DNA from: Hymenochaete sp. R1
Taxonomy: Eukaryota; Basidiomycota; Agaricomycetes; Hymenochaetales; Hymenochaetaceae
Reading direction: 5' to 3'
Assembly: GCA_019400425.1 (NCBI GenBank)
Contig: JAFREE010000041.1
Coordinates: 1 to 64,000, forward strand
Length of the DNA stretch: 64,000 bases
Below the pieces are notes generated by a model. The model had not been told where the DNA came from. It made no database searches and was given only the letters and a program-made list of their open reading frames with translations. Of the stretch, positions 1 to 11,636 are shown piece by piece (positions within the stretch are counted from its first letter, which is position 1; every line of letters begins with the position of its first letter). The translations under genes and the position numbers were made by a program.

Positions 1-3000
1 TAATTAGCACCTCGACTGCTGATTTTTCTGAAAATTAAACTTTAAAATGCGACTAAATATTTTTCTGCCAGATGTGATTGCATTGGAGTTTTTCGTAAAC
101 ACGTAATAGTGTGAGAAATCTAACTTCGGCAGAAATATCCATCACCTGCACCGCCTTTAGTAACCTTTAGCGCTGGCGCTGGCAAGCGCCGTACCTGTTA
201 TCCAAAAATGGCAGCGAAGCGGGCCGGTATAATGAGTGTCGCTGCTTTTTATGGAAGGTGATTCTCCGAGATATTTTTTATGTGGACAGTGGATAGCTGG
301 ACTATAGAAGTATAATATACAGGACCTCATTTCCCCCAGCTTTGAGCAGAGAAGGGAAAATAAAACAGTTCGAGAATGAATTGAGAGTTTAGAGACCAAG
401 GTAGACAGCTTAAAGAGGAAGGCGGCCAAGAGCTTCGGGCCGAGACTTGGCGCCTATGAGAATCGTCTACTGCAACAGGCAATACTCAATTCTACCAGCC
501 TCCCCCTCCCCCCTGTGTCACATTTCATGCAAAGGCCACCAGTAATGTTTTTCAAGGAACCAGGCCTTTTCCTGACTTACATTTTATTGAATTTACCTTG
601 ACCTTGACTAAGGCTTGTGATTTATGAACGCATGCTCTATCAACGATAAATAACACTTCCTTGGGATTTGGAATATCATAATATCTGGTGATGAGGTAGT
701 ACTAGACAACTGGCGAACACCGTGGACCCTCGTTGCATTGTAAGTCTCCTTAAAGAAGTCGATTGGCCATACGGGATGCTCTTACACGTGTTAACTCTTC
801 TTCAGCTTGCAAATCACTATACACATCCATTCTTCTACCCGCCAACGACCGATAGTGAATCTTTTTTTAGATCAATGACGAAGATCTTCCCTGTGTGGCG
901 TCCGGTGTCCTCGCGTAAGGCAAACGTGTACGGGACTGGAATACATTCGGAAAGTGTTATGCGGTGAAAGGAATCTGTTCGGCAAGTTCCTCGGAGCGAT
1001 CGCGGTCGATTGCCAGAGGGTAATGCGTAACTTTGCTAAGTGAAGCAGGTGATCTTACACGGTGAAATGAATATGGAAGCGCCCGGAAGAATTCAAGGCC
1101 TCTCATCGATGCCTCGTGCCCCATTATCCAGCCCAGTAAGTAAAGTGTAGCAAGGATAGTGGCGAAGGTAATTGCGAATACGCTGCGACCTGGGAGAAAG
1201 GAAGCGCGGTGTTTGGGGTGTGTCAGAGTGCTGCAGGCGAAATGTATGGTAGCGAGTTGAAACTGTCTCGTAGAAGAGCGCACAGGTGGCCATTGACCGC
1301 TATTCTTAGCGAATTTCCTAAGTAATGCTCCTTTTAATCTCCAGAATCTCGGTGTTCAAGTGGTGGTATAGAAGAGTCCGGTGTATTAAATCCCAGTCGG
1401 GACCACACTGTCGGAGAAGATAGACTTCTGAGCCGTTGATATATGCAATTACGTCCTGCCGAATAGTAGAGTGTGCCTATGAGTTTACTTACCGGAATTG
1501 AGTCCTTTGTTTCCGGCGCTCAGCGTGAAACACTCAATATATCGGGAGGTGTAAGGATTCAATATCCATAATTTAAATCACTGGATGGAATAAAGAATAA
1601 GTCTTTTGAAAAATCCTTTGCATTGCACGTCACTAGAAAGAAGTATCTTGCATAATTCATTGATGGTGCGGAATTATGTTGAGCAATACCATCCGAAAGA
1701 GAGAATCCATTCGAGCCAACTTGTAAGTGCTCAAAACGTCTCTCGTAGTATCCGGTTATTGGCCAAGATTATATTGATTGAGACTCGATCACCGTCGTGG
1801 CTATTCCATCACCTTGCTAACCATTTCGAGTGACAACATTCATTGGGTCGTAGCATGAAACCCTGGGATTGGTGAAGCTCGCTTTGAGAGCACCAGAGGA
1901 TTTGTGCCTATATTGTAGCCGCGCTGTTGAGAAACTGTGTTAGATAAGGGCAAACGAAACAATTTGAAAGGCATGGGCGTCGGTTGAAGCCCGCGAAAGC
2001 TGAAGCCCCTTCTCGATAAATTGAGAACTCAAAACAGGACCCCTTGGCATATGATTAGAGGTACTGGTCCTTCCTGCCTCGGCAGGAGTTCAGGAACTTG
2101 GAATGTTTGTGATTTTATCCGAATCAATGTCTAATACCCGGATAGCGGCTGTAAAGGGGTTGCGGAACCTGCACTCTTACGATCACGGATACGGTCAGAG
2201 GTATGACATTATGCTGATTACTTCGAAATGAAAAAGTCCACATAGAGAGATAATTGGGTCGTTTCAAACCCGGACAAGGTTAGAAAATCAAAAGAGAGCA
2301 GGAAGTATTCTTTATGACTTACAGAGAACTGCATAGGAGCAGTTGGACCCCCATCACTCGTCTGTCTGACCTGAGGTAGATATTGTAACGGTCAAATATT
2401 TCGAGGCTTCTCTTCATCCAAAACGTGACGGTTCTTTCGTTATAAAGAGAAACCTTGTGACAGCTTTTCAAACAACCGAAAATGTCAGCCGAACATGTAT
2501 TCTCGAAACCGTGTGGGAGGAATGGACAAACAAAAAGTATTCAGTCTTGAACCTCCGTCGTTCTCTCAGATCCACCACCACATACTAAAATCAGATGTTT
2601 TCGTGAAGTTCGTACGGGTTGAAGTGAAATTTGTCATTGCAAAGGAACCTGACAGCAAAGAACTGAGATGCGATCGCTCACCCTGTAACAGGAGAAACAG
2701 ACTTGTAAGGAGAAACCTGTGTCACGCATAGAAAATGCTGCGTTAACCACCGTCCTCACCGGACATTTGTCGCGTATACGATGATCATTACCTTGTCTGT
2801 CTCGATATCCCTGACGACGCTGGTCTCTTGGAAGATTCGGTTGAAGTCCAGGACGGACTCAGACGAGTCTTTTCTCCCTCCGGACGAATGTTGGTTCCCC
2901 GCATATTGTTTGATATACGTCTTCGCTGCATGCGGTGTCGCCGACCCTCGCATGTGAGAAAGATTGGATCTATAGAATGTCGATTAGGAAAGGAATGGGA

Positions 3001-4793
3001 AGCAATTACACGGAGACCCGCGAGACTAGGTTCGTGGTGAGACCTTCTACGCTCCAGTTGTTGCAATCGATGCCATGGGTTCTCAGCAGCTGACCGATAT
3101 CCCTGCTCAAATCCATTTGAAATCAAAGGCAGGACGCATGTTCGTTCGCGTTCCAAAAGGTTGCGATAACCATTGGTGGCGTCGCCGGCGCAGGATTATG
3201 GTCGAATATACCCTCTTTCAGGACGCCAATGGGCGGACTGCTCTTCTTTTCCTAAACCAATGGTTCTTTACATACGTACTTCGTAGTCATGAGGGCATTT
3301 CAACGGTCCGCTGTCCAACCTCCGCCGTAGCGCGTAGGTATAATGCTATCATTTTTCAGAGTGAGAAACTCGGGCTCAACAAGGGTTCTAACTCATTCAG
3401 TAAGCCCGAGAATAGAATACTTAGCATCTTGTCGAAGACGTAAAGAGCGGCAGTCTCTGGGAGTCTGGCTTACGGTCGGCATAGGCCAGGCCACTTCAAG
3501 TCCACTCAGTTCCCACCGTCCAGATTGCCTGGATGATTAACACAAGCCGGGCAGCGTGTAAGTCGGCAGTAAGAAAAGTCTTATCAGAAAACGAACGTAC
3601 TTTTGAGAAAAGAGATATGACTGTCCTTCAGGACGAGTCGTCCCTGTCAATCAATGATCTGCGTGCATCGCCAAACTTGGGCATCGCTGGGTGAAAGCGA
3701 AGGTTTGCCGTATCGCAATCTTGACTACGACCACGAGCACGAGGTACAGAGAAAAAGCAGAGCGCACGGCTTCATATTCAAAAGAACGTCTTTGGAGCGA
3801 GCGCTCGTGGGTTTGAGCACATGGCTAAACGGGATTCTGGAATCGTTGAGACCGAGAGATTCGGAAACCAAGTGGCGTAGGTGGTCTGAAGTTTTCGCGT
3901 GATTCTATGTATAGGAGAAGTCTGAGAAGATTAGTTTCGTATTGAAATGAGAAGATGTGTAGAACAATAGAGTACAAGATACTCACTGGCTGCTTGAGAG
4001 AATGCCCGGTGGTGCACTCGTGGTGCTGTATGATTCGGCTTTAAGTTGTTTGTATTTCTCGTCAAAAAATCCGTGGATATTCACCCAGCCTGACAAACCA
4101 TAAAAGAGGTGTCTTTATTCCGACACTCAATTGAACAATCGCCGTTATCGATAAGGACCGGCAAAAAATGGACAGAGTGGTAAGAACAGGATGTCGATTA
4201 TTCGCAGGGAATCAGTGTACTCCGAGAGACGTTCTGCGTAATTTTTCTGTGAATGAGTCCAGATCTTCCTTTGGATAGCAAGCGAATATCAGCGCAAGGA
4301 ATGGGTATTCCAAGTTCTTGTGCTAGGGAGAATATACTTGGCTCTAAATTTTAGAAACACAGAAAAACGAAAGAATTCAGCAAAAAGGGTGAAACGACAT
4401 ACGATGAACTTTATGAAATTGCCTCTGTCTACCCGAGCCTTCCTTGTGACCTTCACTTCACTACCAATGAAATGATAGCCATATTTTGCTATCGTTGTTT
4501 GAATCAGAAGGAGGAGAGTGTCTGAGACAAATTCACTTGGACGCGACGCGCGAATTTCAATCGGACCTGACGGCGACGCGCCCACGTGAGGTCCACCGAG
4601 GGTCCACAGGAGGGTCCACTATCCCTACCAGTGGCCCGGTCTCGCTTCGGCCAGGGCCATTATGCTGCATCTCCAGAATCTCAATATATGTCCATATCGT
4701 CTGTAATGATAGAGTATATCGTAAAGAAAATATGCTGGGTCTGTGCGAAGAATATTCATGATGATCAAGACACTGTGAAGATGTTACTTAAAT
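1..4793. other. Gene-poor region, no supportable intact gene
   Basis: No open frame here combines a start, splice signals and recognisable protein sequence into a convincing gene. Open frames are short (about 65-120 codons), lie on both strands and overlap one another as expected by chance. The one exception worth noting is a run of coherent minus-strand segments between about 2.75 and 3.6 kb, listed separately as a possible relic. Base composition is lower in GC than the housekeeping genes to the right. Confidence 0.5.
2756..3560 (-). pseudogene. Possible degenerate gene or diverged exons, unknown family
   Basis: On the minus strand several segments read as plausible protein. About 3240-3130 has a stretch with the motif PPMVIATFWNANEH. 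About 3120-3015 includes DLSRDIGQLLRTHG. 2953-2756 includes AAKTYIKQYAG and ends at a stop. The first two segments share one frame but are separated by a TGA codon. The second and third need a splice between a GT after about 3015 and the AG just before 2953. I do not recognise the family. It could be a decayed gene, a real multi-exon gene whose introns I cannot place, or chance; no start was found. Confidence 0.2.
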
Positions 4794-4874
4794 TCGGATA
4801 TGGTGTAACGGCTAACATTGCCGCCTCTCACGGCGAGATCGCGGCAGCTCGGGGTTCGATTCCCCGTATCCGAA
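4794..4874 (+). tRNA. tRNA-Glu (anticodon CTC) with a 9-base intron
   Basis: The acceptor stem pairs TCGGATA (4794-4800) with TATCCGA (4867-4873), followed by discriminator A. The D arm GTGTAACGGCTA is typical of tRNA-Glu. The anticodon stem is GCCGC (4820-4824) with GCGGC (4841-4845), and the loop starts CTCTCA, so U33 is present and the anticodon CTC lies at 4827-4829. Nine bases (4831-4839) interrupt the loop one base 3' of the anticodon, the canonical position for eukaryotic nuclear tRNA introns. The T arm CGGGG-TTCGATT-CCCCG (4850-4866) is perfect. It decodes GAG. Confidence 0.93.
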
Positions 4875-5279
4875 CTTGAGTAGCTCGTTTGGATCATTTT
4901 TCGTGTACGGATTGGAGAGCTGCAGATTTCACATTCTTACCTCCTCCACCTCACTGTTTATTATTTCGATTACACTAGTTCTCTTTTGGTTCATAAAAAT
5001 ATTCGGCACGTTCGGATTCAGAAAGGCGACTACAATCCAGTGAATCCACCCCCCCCGACAAACGTCATAAACACAGGTGTCTTTCTTCTAGCATACGTAC
5101 ATTTTAATTAAACGTTGACTTTCACGTCCAAACGACGAATAAACGAGCGCGATACTGGCGTACTGATTGTGAAACCCTCTAAAAAAAGTCTAAAATACGA
5201 ACGAATAATCCGAAGGATAGTAGAGGGCGTAATAACCGAGAGGATGGGAGCCGTACGCTCACTACGAAAGCCCCAAAAA
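4875..5279. other. Intergenic, tRNA to transporter 3' end
   Basis: About 400 bases without a gene. It holds the 3' flank of the tRNA and the downstream region of the minus-strand transporter. No promoter or repeat was recognised beyond a short C run near 5050. Confidence 0.5.
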
Positions 5280-7289
5280 TCATGACGCCGCAAATTTCGA
5301 CTTTGCCCTAATCCTTTCGCCGTATTTGTAGAACACAAAACTGGGCCGAAAAAGTCAGTGCACAGTTTAATCGCATTGAAAATCCCTTCCAAGACCACTC
5401 ACGGTATAGGTATCATAAGAGTACTCAACCCGGCCAAAAGCGCCGTCGCCCCCACCGTTCCCATCGCGTTATACATTTGCCTCGCAAAGAGCGGGAACAC
5501 GGCTGCAAATGTACTCCGCATCGCACTGTTCGCTGCCATAGCACTCGCTGCGATAGGTCGATATGCCGTGACCAAGTACGTGAATACGGAGGCGTAAATA
5601 AGGATGAGGCCCACACCGAAAGGGATGGCGCCAAAGACGAGAGGAAATGGCCAGGGGACGTTTGGAAAGGTGAGGAAGGCGAGGAGGAAGAGGCCGAGGG
5701 AGGTGATGATACCACCGGGCATTGCCATGATGAGACGTAGTTCTGGGGGTGGGTCACCTTCATATTTCGCAGCTTTGCGTTTCTGAATCCTAAGATTACA
5801 TGATGGTTAAGCCTCATACGCACGAGTAAAGACATTCATGAAGTACACTCACTTGTCGAAGTAATACTGAGAGCACGTCCCTAAGAGGAGACCAATACCG
5901 ATCGGGAGGAACGAGCACCCAACCATTTGTGTATTGAAACCATGGTTCTCGCCAAAGATGATAGGAAAGGCTTGGAAAGCAAGGTAAAGAATACCAAGGA
6001 CGAAAGCCGACCATAAGTCAAGGAGGAAGGCCATTTGGTCGAATAGGAGGAGGTCTATCAAAACTTAGAAAAAGCTTGCAAGGATAGTCCCGATATAGCT
6101 CACGAAAGGGCGTGTAACAGCTTTGAATCACAGCTTGCAAAAGACCGCGAGAAATGAGCTCTTGCTCTGAGTATACGTCTATGTTTCGAGATCGTCGAAG
6201 TCTGCAATCGAGTTCGTTCAATACGAGGCGAAGATATCTGAGTAAAACAAGTTGCTCACGATTTTGCTTTCTTTCGGAGGATAGCAGGCATATATGTTTC
6301 GGGAACAAACTGATAAGGAAGGTTTAACGAGGGATCATTGCAAGATCAGAGGAAAAGTCTTACTAATGCAAGCAAGAGCACTTCGACAAATGTCCAAATT
6401 ATCTGCACGTAATACGTCCACCTCCAGTCGATATTCTGATTGATGAAGCCAGATATTAGAGGCCCGAGGACAGGGCCAGCAAATGGACAGAAAGTATAAA
6501 ATGCCATGGGGCTGGGATTGAAGACCATTAGTTATCTGCATGTACTTGGAAGCGACAAACACCTTACAGGGATACGTCTTCGTTTGTGAAAAGATCACTG
6601 ACAGTCCCACCTGCCACGCTGAGGAAGGCAGAGCTAACAAATCCACTCAAAAAGCGAAATACAAGAAACACAGCTAAGTAGAAAGGCGAACATCAATACT
6701 TTCACTTTCATTCGTAGTATTATTACTGACGTACCGATGTTGGGAGCAAATGCTACGGGGAACGAAAAGGCAAGGAAAATGATGTAAGACACTATGTAGA
6801 CCGGGTTTCGTCCGTAGAATTCTGACAACGGGCCCAGCAATAGTGGTCCGATACCCATGCCTTCTACATAGAGCGAGATCCCGAGGATAGTAACTTCCTG
6901 CGAGACACCGAAAGCTGCCGCTTCACCCTGTTCAGCAGATGCCGCCTATAGTGCATCCCCAAGATGGAGGAGATTAGCAGTGAGAATTGACAATCTAGAA
7001 AAGCGCGTACAATAGATGATGTACACGCAGTACACAAGGCCGCAGTAGATACAATGATTATGATAAACCATTTATGAAGAAGTGAGAAACGTTTCGGGTC
7101 GTCGTGCTCGTCGAGCTCCGTCAGCACGATCTTCTCCTCTCCACCCACAATGCGATATTCAGCGAGACCTCTGGCAACGATATCAATATCCTTTTCGCCT
7201 CGTTCCTTTCCAACGTTAGTGAGAGTGTCCGCCATACTGTTTGTCCGGTCCGGTGAAACGTCTAATACGTCTCTCTTCTCTGTCTTCAT
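5280..7289 (-). CDS. MFS transporter, DHA1 (drug/polyamine:H+ antiporter) type
   Basis: A multi-exon membrane transporter of the major facilitator superfamily, expected in the plasma membrane to export small molecules or polyamines by proton antiport. The start at 7289 opens a charged cytosolic N-terminus of about 70 residues, then TM1 (KWFIIIIVSTAALCTACTSS). The next exon, from about 6945, carries FGVSQEVTILGISLYVEGMG and the TM2-3 loop GPLSEFYGR (MFS motif A). Later exons carry AVFLVFRFLSGFVSSAFLSV, GPVLGPLISGFI with WRWTYYVQ (motif C region), then LGILYLAFQAFPIIF and the C-terminal helices. The last intron (donor just inside 5401) joins to FVFYKYGERIRAKSKFA and a TGA at 5280-5282, a normal family ending. 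Exon joins I checked keep frame, so the gene looks intact. The substrate cannot be told from sequence. Confidence 0.88.
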
Positions 7290-8413
7290 CGTGCAGACGA
7301 GAAAGTAGCAATCAGAGGTCTTGTCTGAACTCTGCTCTAGCTTTTCATACGATACTGGGTCGAGGGTTGAAAAGGAAGAAAAAATCCGCTGTATTTCGGG
7401 AAGAACATGGTGTCATTAGTGAGCAGCGAGAGCGAGCTGAATGTAAAAGCAACGCCGCGGTCCGATTTTTCCGTGTCTCGTCTTTTGCTTACTGATGTTT
7501 CTCTCACAGCCTCCGACTGCTTTATTTGCTTATCCGTGGGTATACATTACCCCATAGGTGGGCCGTTCGGCTATCCTTGCCGAAGTTCAATCGATAGTTC
7601 AAGCGGCTCACTTATTATAAATACGGTCCGAGCCGCGGATACGGCCGGATTGCTTTGTCAGTCACTGCTTACCAGATACGCATGGACTGCGATTGTTTGA
7701 CTCCGAGTCGCGCTTAGGCAATCACCACTTTCATTGGGGACCTTCAGCACAACCGCAGCGAAGTATGGATTCTAGCTGTATTTTACTCACCATCCCACCA
7801 GATACTCTACGTTACAAGGCGATTCGTTTCTTCCTTACTTTTGACAGACCAACTCCAAGCTCGCGACTTTCGGTGTGATCGGTGTACGTGTCCGTCTTCA
7901 AGTTAACCGACAGACTCGCCGTCAAATATCAATCCAACGCCCGCTGTCGCAACGGTCTTGCCTATAAAACGGACGTTCCATCAATCGATAAGGGCTACAC
8001 TAGAAGCGAATGATGCATTGCCCCTCAGGTCTATTCAGTTTGACTGCGCCGAAGCTTTGCCGGCAAAGCTTCCCACCGCTCGTTTCGCTCTCGCTGTACT
8101 TTTTCGTACTTTGATCCCGTCTTCATTTGATCCCCGGGTTGAAGAAGCATACACAAACGCCTCTAATACTAAAATTAGATGCGGAATCGACGTAAAACTT
8201 TGGAGCTCACTTGCGACTCTTCCCCATTGAGGTCCTAGTTTTCTCGCCTCGAACAACTTTTTTGATCGTATTGTACGCAACCGAGTCTGCGGTTTTGAGA
8301 CCGGAAGGACTCAAAAGACTTGCGAGCTGTGAAAAATGGCGTAGTGGACGTACCCCCTATCTCTAGCTTATCTTTTTTCCTCGTATTTCCTCTCGCGACA
8401 AAAAACCGTGGAT
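7290..8413. other. Divergent intergenic/promoter region
   Basis: Just over 1.1 kb between two divergently transcribed membrane-protein genes. It must contain both promoters. Short open frames here have no family resemblance. I see no clear TATA box close to either start. Confidence 0.5.
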
Positions 8414-10062
8414 ATGGATGCCGTGGCCGCACAACTGGCTGTAGCAGTGGAATGGAACCAAGCTGGCTCGTATCTTTCTCTTGTTCTAGCTAGTGCCATC
8501 ATCTATGACTCTTGTGCGTGGTACTCTGCTTAATCGCCCACCTCACTTAACTAATCGTGTCTTAGTGTGTACATTAGACAAAGAGGTGCGGAACTTACCT
8601 GTTACAATGGTTCTAGATTGACTGCGCATTGTGGCAGATCAAATACTTTTGGGTATGGCACTGCTGCCCCATATGATGACGAAGCTGACAGCATTTTTAG
8701 TCGTCGAAATTGACCTTTACCCATTTTGTGTACTTCTTGGTAAGTGATCGAATTGAAGATTCAGTCCTCTATTCAAACAAGTACTTCAGAACCGATACTC
8801 TGGGATTGCTGGTGCTCTAGCCATAATCCCATGTATGTGAGAATCGATTGAATCTTCCTTACAAGTCTGACAACAGGGCTGCAATAGTTTATTCATTTAA
8901 CTCAAGTCTCGAAGGGTAAGACGAGAAAGTTTTCATTCGAGAGCGTCTTCCGTATCTGACCAATTTTATAGATGTATGCTATAACTTCGTTCGAATCATG
9001 GCTGATCACTGCTCACATCATTTTCAAGGCCGCTTCTACATTTGGTTATGTCTTGTGGCAAGTGAGTGTAACAAAAGCCATCCATTTATCTTATCTAATA
9101 ATCGTTCAGACGCCATCACCATCATTTCCATAGATTGTGAGAGTTGCATACGACATCTTGTGATGTGCAAGAAGCTTACTCTTATTCCCCAGACATCCTA
9201 ACCGTCAGAACTCTGGCTCTGTATCATCAAGGTGAAGCAATCATACTCTTTGAGCGACAGTTCAACCGAGATGAGGCTCTCGACTCACATTACCTTCTCA
9301 GATCGGATATATTCTATCTTATTGTACCTATTACTTGGATTCGAAGCTGTTGCGAAAGTATCCTTGATGATCTCCCAGGTCATAGTTGTTAATAGTGAGT
9401 TCTGCGCGTCAAAATCCACTCAATATGCTTAGGCGCTCATACCTTTTTTGCTTGCGGGAAGTTACGAAGCTGCCGTTGACCGAAGGCCTTTCGAGCTGTT
9501 ACCAAGGATCGCAGCTCCCGATGTACCTCTACCTCCCCGATTGGTAGGTTCCTTCCTCCTCAATTCTAAATTAAAATACTAAACATAGAAATCGAATCCT
9601 TTTGTCAGGCTCATTCCTCTTCTCTATGGCTCTTTACTCCTGACTCTCGCCCTTATCAAGGCCACCGAGTTCTGGCGTTTAAATGGCTACCGCGGATCGA
9701 ATCTCGTCAAGGTCCTCATCGAGGATCAGATTGTTTATTTTGCCCTGTGCGTTGCCTTTTTCTCTGGATAGAAAACGACTGCGATTGACCACTCCCTTCT
9801 CACTTATATCGTTCCATACAGTGCCATCTCATGCTCCATCTTCAACATTCTTGCAAGCAAATACATCTATTCCCTCATTTCTTCCACTATCTTCGCCGGA
9901 CTAGGAAGCCCAACTCTTTTATGCACATTGGGGAGCCGAATGTTCTTCAATGTGAAGGAGGCGGTTGAACATGGCACTAACGTCGAAACGAACTATCCTT
10001 CGCACCTCCAAGTGATCAGTACGATAGAGTACGGGATACCGGGTGCTTTGAAAAATTTGTGA
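8414..10062 (+). CDS. DUF6533-family seven-helix-like membrane protein
   Basis: A heavily interrupted gene. The first exon starts ATG-GAT-GCC and encodes a short N-terminus with YLSLVLASAIIYDS. Following exons read LCTLDKE, IKYFW, SSKLTFTHFVYFL and NRYSGIAGALAIIP, the conserved N-terminal pattern of the DUF6533 proteins that are greatly expanded in mushroom fungi. Downstream exons carry RTLALYHQ, then LLTLALIKATEFWRL and NLVKVLIEDQIVYFAL, and the last exon FNILASKYIYSLISSTIFAGLG followed by a polar tail ending LKNL with a TGA at 10060-10062. The proteins are predicted integral membrane proteins without a proven function. Exon borders in the middle (about 8.9-9.55 kb) are uncertain, and a small defect there cannot be excluded. 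Confidence 0.75.
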
Positions 10063-10617
10063 GTCAATGTCTCTTGTGAGCTTGATTCAGGCGTTGACTA
10101 GTCTCACGCTAGCGACTTGCGGGCAGATGAATCTGATGATTCCCTTGCTTCCGGGGCTATCTAGTATTTTTTCTTCTCCAGATAGAACTTTGTATTTCCA
10201 CTATCTTCGCCCTTCCATCTTGATGGCACTAGTTAAGTCAGCTTGCGCAATTAAAACCCCGTTGGAGAGGACTCGGACATTACTAGTGTTTATCTTCGAT
10301 GAACTGCAAGCCTCGTGGGAAATGTATCGAACCTGAGTCATTCTATTCGAAACGAAACGGGATCAAGAAAGTGAGTTAATACATGCTACATCGCCTATTT
10401 ATCGAGGCCATTTGAAGCATCGTCCGTGTCCAGAATATGTAACAAGTAGACAGCTGGTTTAGGGAAAGATGAGCAATATCAACTCCAGCAAAAAGAATGG
10501 GTTCAAGACTGATTATCGGTGATTAGTGGTCGGGGAGTAGTGACTTGTGCTTTTGTACTTCAGCTAATTTAGTGGTATGTCAATTGATATTTTTGCCTAA
10601 CAGTCACTGAAAAGTAC
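10063..10617. other. Intergenic, convergent 3' regions
   Basis: About 550 bases between two converging genes. A possible last intron and tiny final exon of the Ser-rich gene may extend into 10560-10617 (GTGAGT donor at the end of its open frame). Nothing else was recognised. Confidence 0.45.
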
Positions 10618-11518
10618 TCACAATGAAGCAGTAGGCACTGCACTGTCCGACGAAGGCCACATGCTCGCGGAATCCGACGCAGACTCCGCAGCAAGGCTCA
10701 GGGAGGTTGGGAGTCCCGACACAGTAGGCAAGGCCGATGGCAAACCTGAACAGATCCCCGCGCAAAAGTCCGGGAACCACTTGCAGAAAGCGGCGGGTGA
10801 TATTTTACTAATGTCACTTGGAATGGCGAACGAAGAATCGGAGGGGGCTCCGGTATCAGTGGGGGATGCTGAGTCCGTTGCCCACGCGTAGTCCGTGGCA
10901 GAAGGGTCTATTTCAGTGACAGAAGAGTATACATCGCTGGAGGAGGCAGTTGGGACGGATGAATCAGACGAGAGCGCGTCACTGGCGGATTCTTGAACGT
11001 CAGAGCCCGACGCAGTGGGCAGCGGGCCACCCGAGCTGTCTGGGATGGTGAGCGTCGTCTCGCTAAAGCTGCTCGAGTCAGTCGCGGAGCCGCTGGGATC
11101 AGTCGTAGCGGATATGTCGTCAGCGGACAACGTCGCTGAAGCGCTGTCAATCGAAGAGTCCAGTCCGCCGAAGGCATCGGACGCGGACAGCGAAGAGGTG
11201 TCGAACGCGCTGAGGGAGTCGGTCGGCGAGGCAGACTCGAAGTCGCTGAACGAATTGGTCGCAGTTGCAGACGCGGAGTCAAAGGCACTGACGGAGTCGG
11301 TCGCCGACGCGCTGTCAGTCGTGGTAGCTGCTGAGTCAGTCACCGAAGACGAGTCAACTGAATGTACACCAGAGGAGGATTAAAGTGAGTAAAAGCCCAA
11401 TGTATGATGCACAAGTGTAATGCGTACCTTGGCGGTTCCAAACGAATGGCTTAGCAGAGGCGGAACTAATAACCGCAAGGATAGCGAGAGAGAAGAATGC
11501 AGAGTTGAACTTGGCCAT
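10618..11518 (-). CDS. Secreted Ser/Thr/Asp-rich repeat protein
   Basis: Exon 1 starts at 11518 and encodes a clear signal peptide (MAKFNSAFFSLAILAVISSASA). It is spliced through a GTACGC donor to a CAG acceptor near 11356, giving the junction VWNRQVDSSSVTDS. The mature protein of roughly 240 residues is low in complexity. Many imperfect repeats of the type (S/T)DSxSAxDS fill its first 160 residues. A short cysteine-bearing segment near the end reads FCKWFPDFCAGIC, and the tail is Ser/Ala-rich. It is probably a heavily O-mannosylated wall or secreted protein; no enzyme domain is visible. A GTGAGT at the end of the frame could splice to a very short further exon. Confidence 0.75.
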
Positions 11519-11628
11519 TGCAGTATAACTGAGATGATATAATCCGAAGATAAAACTTGATGGCGAGGAAGAGAAGGTGTGAAGTGCTCACTGTGTGTGC
11601 TGAGGAAATAGCAACGAGCATATACTCG

Positions 11629-11636
11629 TATTTATA
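11629..11636 (-). promoter_or_regulatory. TATA box of the Ser-rich secreted protein gene
   Basis: On the minus strand this reads TATAAATA, about 110 bases upstream of the start at 11518, within the usual range for a fungal core promoter with a short leader. Confidence 0.5.

Noticed and set aside
10661..11383. Plus-strand frames opposite the Ser-rich gene
   Set aside because: Mirror frames of a low-complexity repeat; the minus strand has the signal peptide, TATA box and intron.
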